A DNA stretch of 64,000 bases, taken from the NCBI GenBank assembly GCA_965219935.1, contig CBDCOU010000003.1, positions 1,364,001 through 1,428,000 on the forward strand, given 5' to 3'. This document shows, piece by piece, positions 36,424-46,544 of the stretch. The translations under genes were made by a program, and so were the position numbers. How positions within the stretch are numbered: position 1 is the stretch's first letter; every line of letters starts with the position of its first letter. Below the pieces are notes generated by a model that worked only from the letters and a program-made list of their open reading frames with translations, was not told the DNA's origin and made no database searches. Source of the DNA: Bin34 sp965219935. Lineage in GTDB: Bacteria > Chloroflexota > Anaerolineae > Caldilineales > Caldilineaceae.

Positions 36424-36790
36424 CTAAACGCCAACTGGCCTCGCCCCCACATCCTGATTGTCTGGGGGGGCATTCGGATTCAACTCTGCCAAGGCTGGGC
36501 ACGTCGGCACACGGATTCCCGTCTTCCGGCTTGGGGCCGGTGCTCGGTCACTTCCTGAGACGGCACCGGCAGATCTGGAGCCGGGTCGTCCTCGCATGGC
36601 CTGGCTGGCCACCCGGTTTGCGGCCCCGCGACCGATGCCGGCTGTGCGGGCGCGGCATCGCCGGACCATCGCGAGGGCGGCTGACCACAATTGCCGCCGT
36701 AACTCAGCGTTCTCCCCCCGCAGTTCCGCAAACTGCGCCTGCAGCGAGACCAGTTCGGTTTCCAGCTCACCCACCTGCTGGGCCGGAACA
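36424..36790 (-). pseudogene. IS66-like transposase N-terminal remnant
   Basis: Minus-strand reading shows a coiled-coil start (ETELVSLQAQFAELRGENAELRRQL). After a frameshift it shows NCGQPPS, a Pro/Arg-rich stretch and VTEHRPQAGRRESV, the order found at the N-terminus of IS66 TnpC. The rest of the transposase is missing. It overlaps the broken start of the AAA/PD-(D/E)XK gene, which suggests the element inserted there and was then deleted. Confidence 0.5.
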
Positions 36791-37908
36791 TCGACCCGGA
36801 GCCGTTCATCTCGATCCTGCGTGAATTCTTCGGCCTGTTCAAGCACTTGGAAAACCGGCTTCACTTCGTGTTCATTACGGGCATCAGCTGGTTTGCCTAT
36901 GGGAACCTGTTCGCCGGCCTGAACAACCTGCAGGACATCTCGTGGGACCCCGAGTATGCGGATCTGTGCGGCTTCACCGAAGCGGATCTGCAAGGTTGCC
37001 TGCAGCCCTACCTGCAGATCGATGCCGGAAACCTGGACAAGTCCCTTGAGCAGATGATGCAGGAACTGCGGGATCGCTACTTCGGGTACTGTTTTGGCCT
37101 CCCTGGTCTCAGCGGGAATGTCTACAACCCGTATTCGCTCTTGACCTGTCTTGACGACATGCAGGGCGCGGCCGCCGCCAGGTGGAATCTGATCGGATGG
37201 CCCAACTACTGGTCCGAGTCGGGGACTCCGCAATTACTGGTGCGGATGGCCAGGAATGGCAACCTCCCTCTGTCCGAGGAACCACCCCCGTTCCATCAGT
37301 TGATGCGCACCACCTACGACCTGAACAACATCGACTGCGGCAGCCTGATGCTGCAAACCGGCTACCTCACACTGCGGCTGGACCAGGGACGGCTGCGGTA
37401 CGACTACCCAAACAACGAGGTCCGGCTGACCTTTGCCTCAAGCCTGCTGGAAAACTTCGGACAGCGCGCCAAGACGGATGATCTTACGAACCTGTATTCC
37501 GCCTTGGCGGCAGAGGACTACGAGGGCTTCTGTACACGGTTGAACACGTTCATGGCCGGAATGCCGGGCGAGAAGATTACGGGAGAGACCGACTGCCACT
37601 TGATCCTGCACGCACTGTGCCAGTTGATTCGGGTCGAGTTCCGGTCGGAGGTGCACCAACTGGGCGGCCGCTCGGACCTGGAGGTGGTCTTCCCCGGGCA
37701 TGTCTGCGTATTCGAGTTCAAGTACAACCGGTCGCCGGTAATCGCGCTGGAGTAGATTGAAGCGCGCGACTATGGACGGCGCTACTTCGACTCCGGTCGG
37801 CGAGTCGTGGCCGTCGGCCTGAACTTCGTCGGGGGCAGTCCGGAAGAGCCGCCCTGCATCGAATACCAAACCCACATTCGCAACCAGCCCGGATCCGCCG
37901 CTGGTTAG
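36784..37908 (+). pseudogene. Broken AAA-ATPase/PD-(D/E)XK (PF09820-PF08011 type) gene
   Basis: The frame reads NIDPEPFISILREFF, then HFVFITGISWFAYGNLF and DPEYADLCGFTEADL, which is the middle of the AAA-ATPase-like family that ends in a PDDEXK nuclease-like domain. The N-terminal third with Walker A and B is absent. The C-terminal domain has GRSDLEVVFPG and VFEFKYNRS. A TAG at 37753, one base from CAG, interrupts it, and the frame then continues as IEARDYGRRYFDSGRRVVAVGLNF to a second stop at 37906, exactly as in intact relatives. It is thus both truncated and stop-containing. Confidence 0.8.
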
Positions 37909-37975
37909 GCAGACGCATTCGGCTTTGCCACGGGTGTCCGGGGCTGCCCAAGCCGGATTGCCACCGACTGCCTGG

Positions 37976-39049
37976 TCAAACTTCCAGATCGACGCCCGCC
38001 AACTGAAGTTCCTCGGCCAAGTGGCACTTCACAAAGTGGCCTGGCTGCAATTCCCTGAGTTCGGGTTCCACGCGACTGCATTCATCCACTGCATAGGGAC
38101 AGCGAGGATGGAAGTAGCATCCCGATGGCGGACTGGCGGGGTTGGCAATCTCACCGGCCAGCAGCGTGCGGTGGCCGCGGTAGTCGGGATCGGGGTGTGG
38201 CACCGCGCCCAGCAGCGCCTCCGTGTAGGGGTGCAGCGGCGAACTGTAGAGCGTCTCGGTGTCCGCAACCTCCACCAGCTTGCCCACGTACATGACACCC
38301 ACCCGATCGCAAATGTGGGCCACCACGTTGAGCTGGTGGGCCACAAACAGGTAGGTGAGCCCGAACGCCTCCTGCAGATCCTGCAGAAGATTGAGGGTCT
38401 GGGCCTGAATGGACACGTCCAGGGCCGAGACCGGCTCGTCGCACACCACGAACTGGGGATTTAGTGCCAGGGCCCGGGCGATGCCCACGCGCTGCCGCTG
38501 GCCGCCCGAAAATGCATGCGGATACCGTCGGATGTACTCCGGCCGCAGACCGACCAGGGACAGGAGTTCGGCCACCCGTTCCGTACGCGTGGCCGCATCC
38601 CGCACACCGTTATTGAGCAGTGGTTCGCCGATCAGTTCCAGCAGTGTCATGCGCGGATTGAGCGACGAATAGGGATCCTGAAAGACCATCTGCGTATGTC
38701 GCCGAAACACGCGCAGGTCGCCCTCGTTGAGTGTGGCCACGTCCACCCAGCCCAGTTCCTGATCGTTGAACAGGATTTGGCCCGACGTGGGTTCGATGGC
38801 CCGCAGGATGCTCCGCCCGGTCGTGGTCTTGCCGCATCCGCTCTCCCCCACCAGGCCGAAGGTTTCGCCGCGATGCAGGGCGAACGAGACCCCGTCCACG
38901 GCCCTTACATACCCCACGATCCGGCGCCAGAAACCGGCCTGGATCGGAAAATGCTTGCACAGGTCGACCACCTTGAGCAGTTCTTCGGCCGGACCATGCC
39001 GTCCGGTTTCCTGCGGCGAGGCGAGTTCACCCAATTCGTGGCCGTCCAT
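37976..39049 (-). CDS. Oligopeptide ABC transporter ATP-binding protein (OppF/DppF type)
   Basis: A 357-residue ATPase with Walker A GESGCGKTT (68-76), signature FSGGQRQRVGIARAL and Walker B FVVCDEPVSALD. The C-terminal oligo/dipeptide domain has the Cys-containing GCYFHPRCPYA, a site for an iron-sulfur cluster or metal in this family. It is the last gene of the five-gene operon, starting 3 bases after the stop of the companion ATPase. Confidence 0.94.
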   Translation of the reverse strand: MDGHELGELASPQETGRHGPAEELLKVVDLCKHFPIQAGFWRRIVGYVRAVDGVSFALHRGETFGLVGESGCGKTTTGRSILRAIEPTSGQILFNDQELGWVDVATLNEGDLRVFRRHTQMVFQDPYSSLNPRMTLLELIGEPLLNNGVRDAATRTERVAELLSLVGLRPEYIRRYPHAFSGGQRQRVGIARALALNPQFVVCDEPVSALDVSIQAQTLNLLQDLQEAFGLTYLFVAHQLNVVAHICDRVGVMYVGKLVEVADTETLYSSPLHPYTEALLGAVPHPDPDYRGHRTLLAGEIANPASPPSGCYFHPRCPYAVDECSRVEPELRELQPGHFVKCHLAEELQLAGVDLEV

Positions 39050-39052
39050 CCC

Positions 39053-40084
39053 TCATTCCGTATACAGGTGGCAGGCCACGGTATGGCCTTCGTCGACGGT
39101 CACATCGGCCGGTACCAATTCGTCACACACACCAGGCATGAAGTCCGGACACCGCAGGTGGAACGGACAGCCCGGCGGAACGTCCAACGGGTTCGGCACA
39201 ACCCCTTCGATGGCCTTCAGCCGCGCCCCGGTGCGTTTCTGAATCCGGGGGATGGATTCAAGCAGGGCTTGAAGGTAGGGATGCTTGGGTGAATGGAAGA
39301 TGGCCCGCACCGGTGCCTGTTCCACCACCCGTCCCAGATACATGACCGCCACATCGTCGGCCATCTCCGCTATGACGCCCAGGTCATGGGTGATGAACAT
39401 GATGGCCATGTGCAGTTCGGACTGCATGTCTCGCATCAAGGCCAGAATCTGCGCTTCGGTGGTTACATCCAGGGCCGTGGTGGGTTCGTCCGCAATCAAC
39501 AGGCTGGGTTCGAGCATGAGGGCCATGGCGATCATGGCCCGTTGCCGCATGCCGCCACTCAACTGATGCGGATACGACTCCACGTTGCGTTCCGGGTTGG
39601 CGATGCCGACCCGGCGCAACATGTCCAACACCCGCGCGGGCGCTTCACCCCTGTGCTCCGGTTGATGCAGCTTGATTGTCTCCTCGAGTTGGTTGCCCAC
39701 CGTATGCACCGGACTGAAGGAGGTCATCGGCTCCTGAAAAATCATGCTGATCCGTGAGCCGCGGATATCCCGCATGAGTGGGTCGCCGGGGTTCAGATCG
39801 GTAATGTTGATCGTCTCGTCAAGTTCGCCGTCCACGATGTGCAGCAGGATGTCCCCGGACTCGATGCGTCCGGGCCGCGGCACGATCTGCAGGATCGACT
39901 GTGCCGTCACACTCTTGCCGCAGCCGGACTCCCCGACCACCCCCAGGGTTCGGCCCTTGGCGATGGTCAGGCTGGCCCCGTTCACGGCCTTGACCACCCC
40001 CTCCCGCAGGTAGAAGTTGGTGTGCAACTCCTGGATGTCGATCAGGATTCCGGGATCCACTGGTCGCGCCCCCTCATGATCCAC
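39053..40084 (-). CDS. Oligopeptide ABC transporter ATP-binding protein (OppD/DppD type)
   Basis: A 343-residue ATPase with Walker A GESGCGKSV (51-59), signature LSGGMRQRAMIAMAL and Walker B LLIADEPTTALD. The C-terminal segment has PGCPFHLRCPDFMPGVC, as expected for OppD. The GTG at 40084 directly abuts the stop of the permease gene, so translation is coupled. With the next ATPase it forms the motor pair of the importer. Confidence 0.94.
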   Translation of the reverse strand: MDHEGARPVDPGILIDIQELHTNFYLREGVVKAVNGASLTIAKGRTLGVVGESGCGKSVTAQSILQIVPRPGRIESGDILLHIVDGELDETINITDLNPGDPLMRDIRGSRISMIFQEPMTSFSPVHTVGNQLEETIKLHQPEHRGEAPARVLDMLRRVGIANPERNVESYPHQLSGGMRQRAMIAMALMLEPSLLIADEPTTALDVTTEAQILALMRDMQSELHMAIMFITHDLGVIAEMADDVAVMYLGRVVEQAPVRAIFHSPKHPYLQALLESIPRIQKRTGARLKAIEGVVPNPLDVPPGCPFHLRCPDFMPGVCDELVPADVTVDEGHTVACHLYTE

Positions 40085-41206
40085 CTATATGGCGTAGGGA
40101 TCGGCTGCGTCGCGCAGTCCGTCGCCGGCAAAATTGAAGGCGAGCACCACTGCAACCACGAACAAACCCGGCAACAGGAGCCAGGGGGCCAGCACCACCG
40201 AGCGAAGGTTCTGGGCCCCCTGCAACAGAACTCCCCAGCTGACGACCGGAGGCTGGAGGCCGAGACCCAGGAAACTCAGGGCCGTCTCGCCGAGAATCAT
40301 GCCGGGGACCGCCAGCGTCATTTGGGCAATCAGGTGGCTCGTGAACGAAGGCACCATGTGACGCATGATGATTCGCATCTGCGGGGCATTGGCCAGCCGC
40401 GCGGCCATGATGAAGTCCTCTTCCCTAAGGGCCAGAAACCGACCGCGCACGACCCGGGCCATGCCGGTCCAACCTATCAGGGACAGGATTAGGGTGATGC
40501 CGAAGTAGATGCGCAAGGCGCTCCAGTGCGGGGGCAGGATGACCACCAGGGTCAGCCACAACGGAATGGTGGGCAGGGACCGCAGGAGTTCGATAATCCT
40601 TTGGATGATCACATCGATCAGTCCGCCGTAGTATCCGGAGATGCCGCCCAGGACCACGCCGAACAACAGCGAGAAGCCCACTCCCAACAGGCCAATCGAC
40701 AGCGATATCCGGGCGCCGAACATGATGCGGGAGAAGAGGTCGCGGCCCAGATCGTCGGCTCCCAAGAGAAACAGCGGCTGCTCCTCCCAGGCGTCGATGC
40801 CGAACAAGTGGACATCGCTGTCGAACCGGCCCCACAGCGTATAGGGATCCCCCTTGACCCAAAAGCGAATGGGATGCACTTGCGTTTTGTCCGTCACGAC
40901 GACCATGGCCAGCGTTTCCTCGTCCCTGGCCGATGTCAGCCCATATACGTACGGCTGCAGATTGAACGACCCGTCCCGCGTGAAATGCAGGCGCATGGGG
41001 GGTGCCAATACCCAGCTGGAACTGAACCGGTTCGGGTCGTGCGGTGAGACGACTTCGGCAAACAACGCCGTGGCATAGGCGAATACGAGCAACACCAGGG
41101 ACACCACGGCAACCCGGTGGCGGGAGAAGCGCCACCACATCAACTGCCACTGCGAAGCAGTGTACAGGTTGGTTTCCGTGGACTTCTGCGGAGTCGCTAC
41201 CGTCAT
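40085..41206 (-). CDS. Oligopeptide ABC transporter permease (OppC/DppC type)
   Basis: A 373-residue permease. The N-terminal helix (about 34-54) is followed by an external insertion of about 100 residues, longer than in typical OppC. Then come DDLGRDLFSRIMFGARISLSIG and five more helices with the EAA-like loop MAARLANAPQMRIIMRHM. It lies between the OppB-like and OppD-like genes. Confidence 0.94.
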   Translation of the reverse strand: MTVATPQKSTETNLYTASQWQLMWWRFSRHRVAVVSLVLLVFAYATALFAEVVSPHDPNRFSSSWVLAPPMRLHFTRDGSFNLQPYVYGLTSARDEETLAMVVVTDKTQVHPIRFWVKGDPYTLWGRFDSDVHLFGIDAWEEQPLFLLGADDLGRDLFSRIMFGARISLSIGLLGVGFSLLFGVVLGGISGYYGGLIDVIIQRIIELLRSLPTIPLWLTLVVILPPHWSALRIYFGITLILSLIGWTGMARVVRGRFLALREEDFIMAARLANAPQMRIIMRHMVPSFTSHLIAQMTLAVPGMILGETALSFLGLGLQPPVVSWGVLLQGAQNLRSVVLAPWLLLPGLFVVAVVLAFNFAGDGLRDAADPYAI

Positions 41207-41228
41207 GAGTGGAAGGGGCTGAAGGTGG

Positions 41229-42215
41229 TCACTCGAGACGGATGCGCGGGTCCACGACAGCCAGGAGAATGTCGGAAATGAACGTGCCCAGGATCGTCAG
41301 TGACGCCAGCAGCAGGAAAATGCTGCCGGCCAGATACATGTCCTGGCTCATCAACGAGCGGATTTGGACAGGCCCCGTGGTGGGCAAACTCAAGACAATG
41401 GAGATGATGGTGGTGCCGGAAACGAGTTGGGGCAGGACGTAGGCAATGCCGCTGATGAATGGATTCAACGCCACGCGCACCGGGTACTTGAGAACCAGGT
41501 GCCACTCCGTCAGCCCCTTGGCCCGGGCCGTGATCACATAGGGCTTCCGCAACTCGTCGAGCAAATTGGCCCGCATGGTCCGGATCAATCCCGCCGTGCT
41601 GGAGACGCTGAGCACCACGACCGGTACCCAAAGGTGCTTCAGCATGTCGACAAACTTGGCCCAGCTCCACGGCGCGTCCCGGAAGGCTTCCGAAAACAGA
41701 CCACCCATGTCGAGGCCGAAGAAGGCAAAACCCAGCCACATCAGGACCAGGGCCAGCAGAAAGTCCGGTATGCCGGCACCCACAAAGCCCAGAAACGTAA
41801 AGGAGTAGTCGAAACCCGAATACTGGTGCGTGGCGGAATAGATGCCAATCGGAAAGGCCAGGATCCAGGTAAAGATGATGGTCAGGAACGAAATCACGAC
41901 GGTCCAGGCCAGCCGATCCCATATGAGATCACCGACCGGGCGGTTCCACTGCATGGAATGGCCGAAGTCCAGGCGCGTGAAGATGCCCCACAGCCACTTG
42001 GCGTACTGGATATAGACGGGCTGATCCAGCCCGTAGCGCTTGCGCAAGGCGATCAACAGGGCTTCACTGGCCTCTTCGCCGGACGCCTCAAGCTGGGTTG
42101 CGTACGAAGTTATGTAATCGCCCGGCGGTGCCTGGATCAGCACGAAGGTGATCACGGAGATCACCAAAAACGTCGGGATAAACAGCAACAGACGCTGCAG
42201 CAGGAACTTCCACAT
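41229..42215 (-). CDS. Oligopeptide ABC transporter permease (OppB/DppB type)
   Basis: A 328-residue permease with six predicted helices. The start MWKFLLQRLLLFIPTFLVIS is typical of OppB, and the EAA loop reads YVITARAKGLTEWHLVLKY. It follows the binding-protein gene by 62 bases and precedes the OppC-like gene by 22 bases. Confidence 0.94.
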   Translation of the reverse strand: MWKFLLQRLLLFIPTFLVISVITFVLIQAPPGDYITSYATQLEASGEEASEALLIALRKRYGLDQPVYIQYAKWLWGIFTRLDFGHSMQWNRPVGDLIWDRLAWTVVISFLTIIFTWILAFPIGIYSATHQYSGFDYSFTFLGFVGAGIPDFLLALVLMWLGFAFFGLDMGGLFSEAFRDAPWSWAKFVDMLKHLWVPVVVLSVSSTAGLIRTMRANLLDELRKPYVITARAKGLTEWHLVLKYPVRVALNPFISGIAYVLPQLVSGTTIISIVLSLPTTGPVQIRSLMSQDMYLAGSIFLLLASLTILGTFISDILLAVVDPRIRLE

Positions 42216-42277
42216 GGGCTACCCGCGCGATGACGGAAGCTCCGGGGGAGCCGAGCGGCTCCCCCGGACTGACTACA

Positions 42278-44269
42278 TCAAGAGTCGATCCACCACTGTT
42301 CCTGCTGATAGTGGGCCCACATCCCGTACTCGATGCTGAGAATGTTGTCCGAATCGGGTGCGTTGCGGACGGTGTTGCGGATGATGGATGCCCGCGGGAC
42401 GAGCCCCACGGTGCCGATCAGCCAGACGTTCTCGGCATTGATCTGCAACATCTTGAGACCCAGTTCCTTGTACCGGTCCGTGCCGAACGGCTCGGCCTGC
42501 CACTGCACTGTCGTCTCCCACAAATCCTTGATGATGTCGGGGGGTTCCATGCCCTCCGCACCGTCGGTGTCCAGCCATTGCCGCCAGAGCGGACCGCCCA
42601 GCGGAGTGCTGGACCAGTGCCAGGGCGGCCGGTAGCGGATGGGTTCGTTCTGCCGCGAATACGGCTCGGACGAACCACCGATGGCCCAGACCCCGATGTC
42701 GTGCTCGTTGGCCCGCATGCGCTGCATGTAGAACTGCTGGTCCTGGCCCTTGACGTTGATGTTCACCCCTACGGCAGCCCAGTAGGCCTTGATCAGGTTG
42801 CCCGTTTCGGACAGATCCGCGCGTCCGGCGTCAACCTCCATGGTCAGCGCCAGCGGTTCGCCGTCGGGACGCAGACGGAACTTGTTGTCGCTGTCCCATG
42901 CCGTCAGCCCCGCCTGGTCCAACAGGCTGTTGGCAAGTTCGACGTCGTAGGCCGTATACATCTGATCCAAGCCTTCCTGCCAGAACAGGGGGCCGGGATG
43001 CATGATCGGATTGCGCGGGACGCCCCTGCCGGCGAACCTGAGCTCGTTGATTTCGTTCCGGTCCAGGGCGTGGGACAACGCCTGACGCCACCTGACATCG
43101 TTGAACAGCTCCCGCAGAACCGGATCGGTGTGTGTGTAGTTGAACGCCAAGCCCATCTCCGACGCCCGCAGATCGGGGTGAAGCCGTGCCGTGAAGTTCG
43201 CGGCCTCCTCGTTCTGCTTGTAGAGCGGGAAGTCCGCCAGGGACAGGAACCAACTGTGGTGCGTGCCCTCGCCCGCCAGAATCTTGGCCGTCAGGACCTC
43301 GCGGTTCTCCACCACCAGCTTCTGGAGCCGGTCCACGTACGGCAGTTGGTTGCCCTCTGCATCGACGGCCCAGTAGTAGGGATTGCGGGTATAGGTTGTG
43401 TTGCCCTGCGTATCCTGCTTCTCGAACACCCAGGGACCCAACACCGGTAGGTCGACGTCCTGCTGTGTCTCTCCTGAATCCCAGTGGTATTGAAATGCCT
43501 CGTACCAGGCATCGAAGTTTTCTTCCTTGGCCTTGGCGTCCGCGTTCTCGTTGTAGGAGGGATGCCACTGGGACAGGTACTGCTTCGGCGCCCAGGGTGC
43601 TTGGGACGGCAGAATGTCGATGATGACCGGATAGGGCACGGCAAAGATAAACTTGAAGTTGAAGTCGTCCTCGACCTCCAGCTTCAGGGTTTCGCCGCCG
43701 GGGGCCAGCTTCTTGTTCACAACCGGGGTCAGCTCCTCGTTGAGGAGAATGTCCTCGTACCAGAACGAAACATGCTCGGTGGTCAAAGGCGTGCCGTCGG
43801 ACCACTTCTGGCCGGGCCGCAGACTCACAGACAGCACCGTACTATCGTCGTTGACCGAGAAGCTTTCGACGGCCACCGGAATGATGGAGCCAAGGTCGTA
43901 GGACCGTCCCGCCATGTTGGCACCGCGGGCGTTGGAAATCTCGAACAGGTTGGCCGTGGGATCGGCCACGATGCTCGACATTTCGCCGCCGTACTTGCCG
44001 ATTTCCCGCAGGACCGGGAGAACCCAGGGATCGGCCGGCAGCCGCTCGTCCACCGGCGGCAATAGGCCGGCCTGCACCATTTCGCTCAGTTCAGGAGCTT
44101 CGCGGTACTTGCCCATCGGCATCGCCGCGTCGTCCGCCGCGGGTGCCTCCGCCGGCGCCGCGTCGGCCGGAGCATCGGGTTCTCCGGCACCGCAGGCCGC
44201 GGCAAGGCCCGTGGCCACGGTGGCTCCGCTGACCACGAGGAATTCACGTCTGGTAATACGTCGAGTCAT
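42278..44269 (-). CDS. Oligopeptide-binding lipoprotein (SBP_bac_5), Tat signal
   Basis: A 663-residue binding protein, first gene of the operon. It has a twin-arginine signal (TRREFLVVSG), lipobox LAAAC, and an acidic Ala/Pro linker. The family-5 body carries WSDGTPLTTEHVSFWYED and RWRQALSHALDRNEIN. AGGAG stands 7 bases before the ATG at 44269, which decides the start over the longer frame. Family 5 proteins bind peptides, but also glycosides or opines; the substrate is not fixed by sequence. Confidence 0.93.
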   Translation of the reverse strand: MTRRITRREFLVVSGATVATGLAAACGAGEPDAPADAAPAEAPAADDAAMPMGKYREAPELSEMVQAGLLPPVDERLPADPWVLPVLREIGKYGGEMSSIVADPTANLFEISNARGANMAGRSYDLGSIIPVAVESFSVNDDSTVLSVSLRPGQKWSDGTPLTTEHVSFWYEDILLNEELTPVVNKKLAPGGETLKLEVEDDFNFKFIFAVPYPVIIDILPSQAPWAPKQYLSQWHPSYNENADAKAKEENFDAWYEAFQYHWDSGETQQDVDLPVLGPWVFEKQDTQGNTTYTRNPYYWAVDAEGNQLPYVDRLQKLVVENREVLTAKILAGEGTHHSWFLSLADFPLYKQNEEAANFTARLHPDLRASEMGLAFNYTHTDPVLRELFNDVRWRQALSHALDRNEINELRFAGRGVPRNPIMHPGPLFWQEGLDQMYTAYDVELANSLLDQAGLTAWDSDNKFRLRPDGEPLALTMEVDAGRADLSETGNLIKAYWAAVGVNINVKGQDQQFYMQRMRANEHDIGVWAIGGSSEPYSRQNEPIRYRPPWHWSSTPLGGPLWRQWLDTDGAEGMEPPDIIKDLWETTVQWQAEPFGTDRYKELGLKMLQINAENVWLIGTVGLVPRASIIRNTVRNAPDSDNILSIEYGMWAHYQQEQWWIDS

Positions 44270-44769
44270 TGGAAAGCTCCTGACTGGTTTTACCGCAACA
44301 AGACCGCGACCGCACACGGGCTCCGGCAAGGAACCCAGCGTAGCTTCCGGGCGTGGGTGCCCCTTGGGTCGGGGAAGTGAATTTTAGCCTATGGCCTCCA
44401 TCGCAGATCACGGTGTGCAATTTGGGGGCAGGGCCCCAACCAAAATGCTCTCCTGGCGGAGCCCGGAACATCCCTTGCTGCAGTACCACCGATTCCAAAT
44501 GGCCCGTTGAGCATGTTTTGGATGTCCGGCGGCGGCTTGACACGCCACCCCAGCCACACCTGCCTGCAGCCATCAGACAGTCATGGCATCCAGCCAAGGT
44601 GCATAGGCGGGTATCCATGCCGGGTTCAGCGCAGCGACGGAGCCAAGTTTGCGCATGTAGACTGCCCGCCACGGTTCGGTCCTTGGCACATCCAAACCGC
44701 CTCTGACCGCCGGAAACGACTGTTCTATACTGCCAATTCTCCAACAATCAACGACTGCGAACCCGCCAC
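44270..44769. other. Divergent regulatory region between the peptide operon and the SRPBCC gene
   Basis: About 500 bases. On the minus strand TAAAAT (44386-44381) is -10-like for the peptide operon, without a clear -35. The promoter of the rightward gene is listed separately. No gene is supported here; a 167-codon minus-strand frame lacks family features. Confidence 0.4.
44703..44731 (+). promoter_or_regulatory. Sigma-70-type promoter of the SRPBCC gene
   Basis: CTGACC (44703-44708) and TATACT (44726-44731) with a 17-base spacer; transcription would start near 44738, about 30 bases before the ATG. Confidence 0.45.
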
Positions 44770-45186
44770 ATGAACCGTGTCATCTCCACCAGCGAAACCA
44801 TCGGGAAACCGCCCGCCGAGGTCTGGGAGGTTCTCACCGACTGGTCAAATGCCACGGCCTGGATGCCTTCCGTAACTTCGATGCGGGCCGAGGGTCCAAC
44901 TCAAGTGGGCACAAGGCTCAGCTATAGAACGCGCGGCGACACCTTTCACTCCACCATCACGGAACTGGACGAACAACGGAAACTAACCCTCAGGACCGAG
45001 CATGGCAGCGTGACGGCGGACTATACCTACGACTTGGAGGATGTTGCCGAAGGCACCAGGGTATCGCTCAATGCCACTTGCCAGTTGTCCGGCCATCAAT
45101 GGTTCGGACCCATCCTGCGTTTGATGATGAGAATGACCGACGGCAAGCAGATGAAGAAGCTCAAGCGAGTGGTCGAAGGCTCCTAA
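44770..45186 (+). CDS. SRPBCC-family protein (polyketide cyclase/dehydrase-like)
   Basis: A 138-residue single-domain helix-grip protein: TIGKPPAEVWEVLTDWSNATAWMPS starts the fold, with GTRLSYRT, FHSTITELDEQRKL and a C-terminal helix MKKLKRVVEG. Members bind hydrophobic ligands or act as stress proteins; the ligand is unknown. It is monocistronic, with its own promoter, and unrelated in sequence detail to the SRPBCC protein at 26.1-26.5 kb. Confidence 0.85.
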   Translation: MNRVISTSETIGKPPAEVWEVLTDWSNATAWMPSVTSMRAEGPTQVGTRLSYRTRGDTFHSTITELDEQRKLTLRTEHGSVTADYTYDLEDVAEGTRVSLNATCQLSGHQWFGPILRLMMRMTDGKQMKKLKRVVEGS

Positions 45187-45644
45187 CCACGGCTTGTCCC
45201 TCGGCCCGGACGCCGGGTCCGACCTGACCAACCTTGCGGAGCCCCGCAGTGCGGCTCCGACGGACGACACCAATCCCAAGGCTTGGGGAGCTCACTGAGG
45301 ATGCCGCGCGTCCGGTTGCACCGTGACCACTTGGTCCAACTGCCGGAATTCAGATCAACGGGACGACGCCCTCGACAATCCCGCCCGCATCTCCCTGGTT
45401 CCCAAGGGGTTTCGGCAGGAGCAGTTGACAGGTGGTGCCGGCCGCCGAACAGACGCGATGGGCTCTTCACTCCGGGCTGGCTGGTACAAGAGGGGATTGG
45501 CCACGCCAGAACCGGAAGCGCTTCGAAACAGGCACAGGGGCAACCCGCGGCCACCTTTGCCGAAACACCGATCCGCGGGTTGCAGGGAACTTGCCCCAAA
45601 ATACCTCAAGCCGACAAGGACAGTCCAGTATTTTCGGAGAAATC
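45187..45644. other. Spacer before the epimerase gene, nothing recognised
   Basis: About 460 bases. A 7-base inverted repeat (CGGAGCC...GGCTCCG, about 45236-45258) after the SRPBCC stop may form a weak terminator hairpin but has no T-run. GGAGA at 45636-45640 is the Shine-Dalgarno of the next gene. Confidence 0.4.
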
Positions 45645-46544
45645 ATGCGCATTGCAGTGACCGGCGGCAGCGGCGACATAGGCACCTATGTGTGCGACGA
45701 ACTTATCGAGCAGGGACACGAGGTGGTCTGCCTCGACACAGCCGAGCCCAAAATCCAAGTGGAGTTCCGGCAGTGTGATCTGACATCCCTTGAGGTCGCG
45801 TTGAAGACCGTGGCGGACTGCGAACAGATCGTGCATCTGGCCGCGATCCCGGACCCGTTCGGCGATCTGCCGCTTGAAGCAGTCCTGGGCAGGAACACGG
45901 TGCTTGCGTACAACGTGTTTGAATCCGCCCGCCGGAGCGGCATTCGCCGGGTGGTGTATGCCGGCAGCGAGTCCGGCTCCGGCTTTGGCATTCACGAAGC
46001 CGAGTTGTCACCGTTGTATCTTCCCATCGACGAGGCACATCCCTTGTGGTGCCACGAGGCGTACAGCCTGTCCAAGTACTTCGGGGAGCGCATTGGGGCC
46101 CACTATGCCAAGGCGTTCGGCATGGAAGTGGTGTCGCTGCGCTACCCCCACGTTTGGCTCCGGCGCAATGTTGAGGCCGTGAAGCATACGGTGACGCAGG
46201 CTCGCCGAGGAAACGGGCTGGCAGCACTGGAACCAAAGGACCGGCTGGGAGCGTACATCGCCGTTCGGGATGTCGCGCGTGCCTTCGCTGCTGCCACGAG
46301 CTTCCAATTCGGGTTCACAGACACGCCGTTCGAGGCGTTTTACCTGTCCGCCCGCAACACGTGCATCGAAGTCCCCACGCTGGAGCTGGCACGTGCCAGA
46401 TTCGGCTCGGTGCCTCCTCTCAACGATGCGCGGTTGTTTGAAGACAATCCCCATGCCAGCATGTACGACATCCGCAAGGCCGAACGACTTCTGGACTGGC
46501 AACCAGTCTGGACCTGGCAGAACTTCGAGCAATGGGAATTGTGA
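45645..46544 (+). CDS. NAD-dependent epimerase/dehydratase family protein (uronate dehydrogenase-like)
   Basis: A 299-residue extended SDR enzyme with the Rossmann motif GGSGDIG (7-13), an Asp after the second strand (CLDTA) that favours NAD, VHLAAIPDP and the catalytic YSLSK. The layout is close to uronate dehydrogenases and sugar epimerases. GGAGA lies 6 bases before the ATG. It heads the catabolic cluster that includes an enolase-superfamily enzyme and a sugar-type ABC transporter, which suggests sugar or sugar-acid oxidation. The exact substrate is not known. Confidence 0.88.
   Translation: MRIAVTGGSGDIGTYVCDELIEQGHEVVCLDTAEPKIQVEFRQCDLTSLEVALKTVADCEQIVHLAAIPDPFGDLPLEAVLGRNTVLAYNVFESARRSGIRRVVYAGSESGSGFGIHEAELSPLYLPIDEAHPLWCHEAYSLSKYFGERIGAHYAKAFGMEVVSLRYPHVWLRRNVEAVKHTVTQARRGNGLAALEPKDRLGAYIAVRDVARAFAAATSFQFGFTDTPFEAFYLSARNTCIEVPTLELARARFGSVPPLNDARLFEDNPHASMYDIRKAERLLDWQPVWTWQNFEQWEL

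Noticed and set aside
41364..42233. Long plus-strand frame antisense to the OppB-like permease
   Set aside because: Same kind of shadow; the minus-strand permease is clear.
44244..44747. 167-codon minus-strand frame upstream of the peptide-binding protein
   Set aside because: No family features; it covers the promoter region and overlaps the binding-protein start out of frame.
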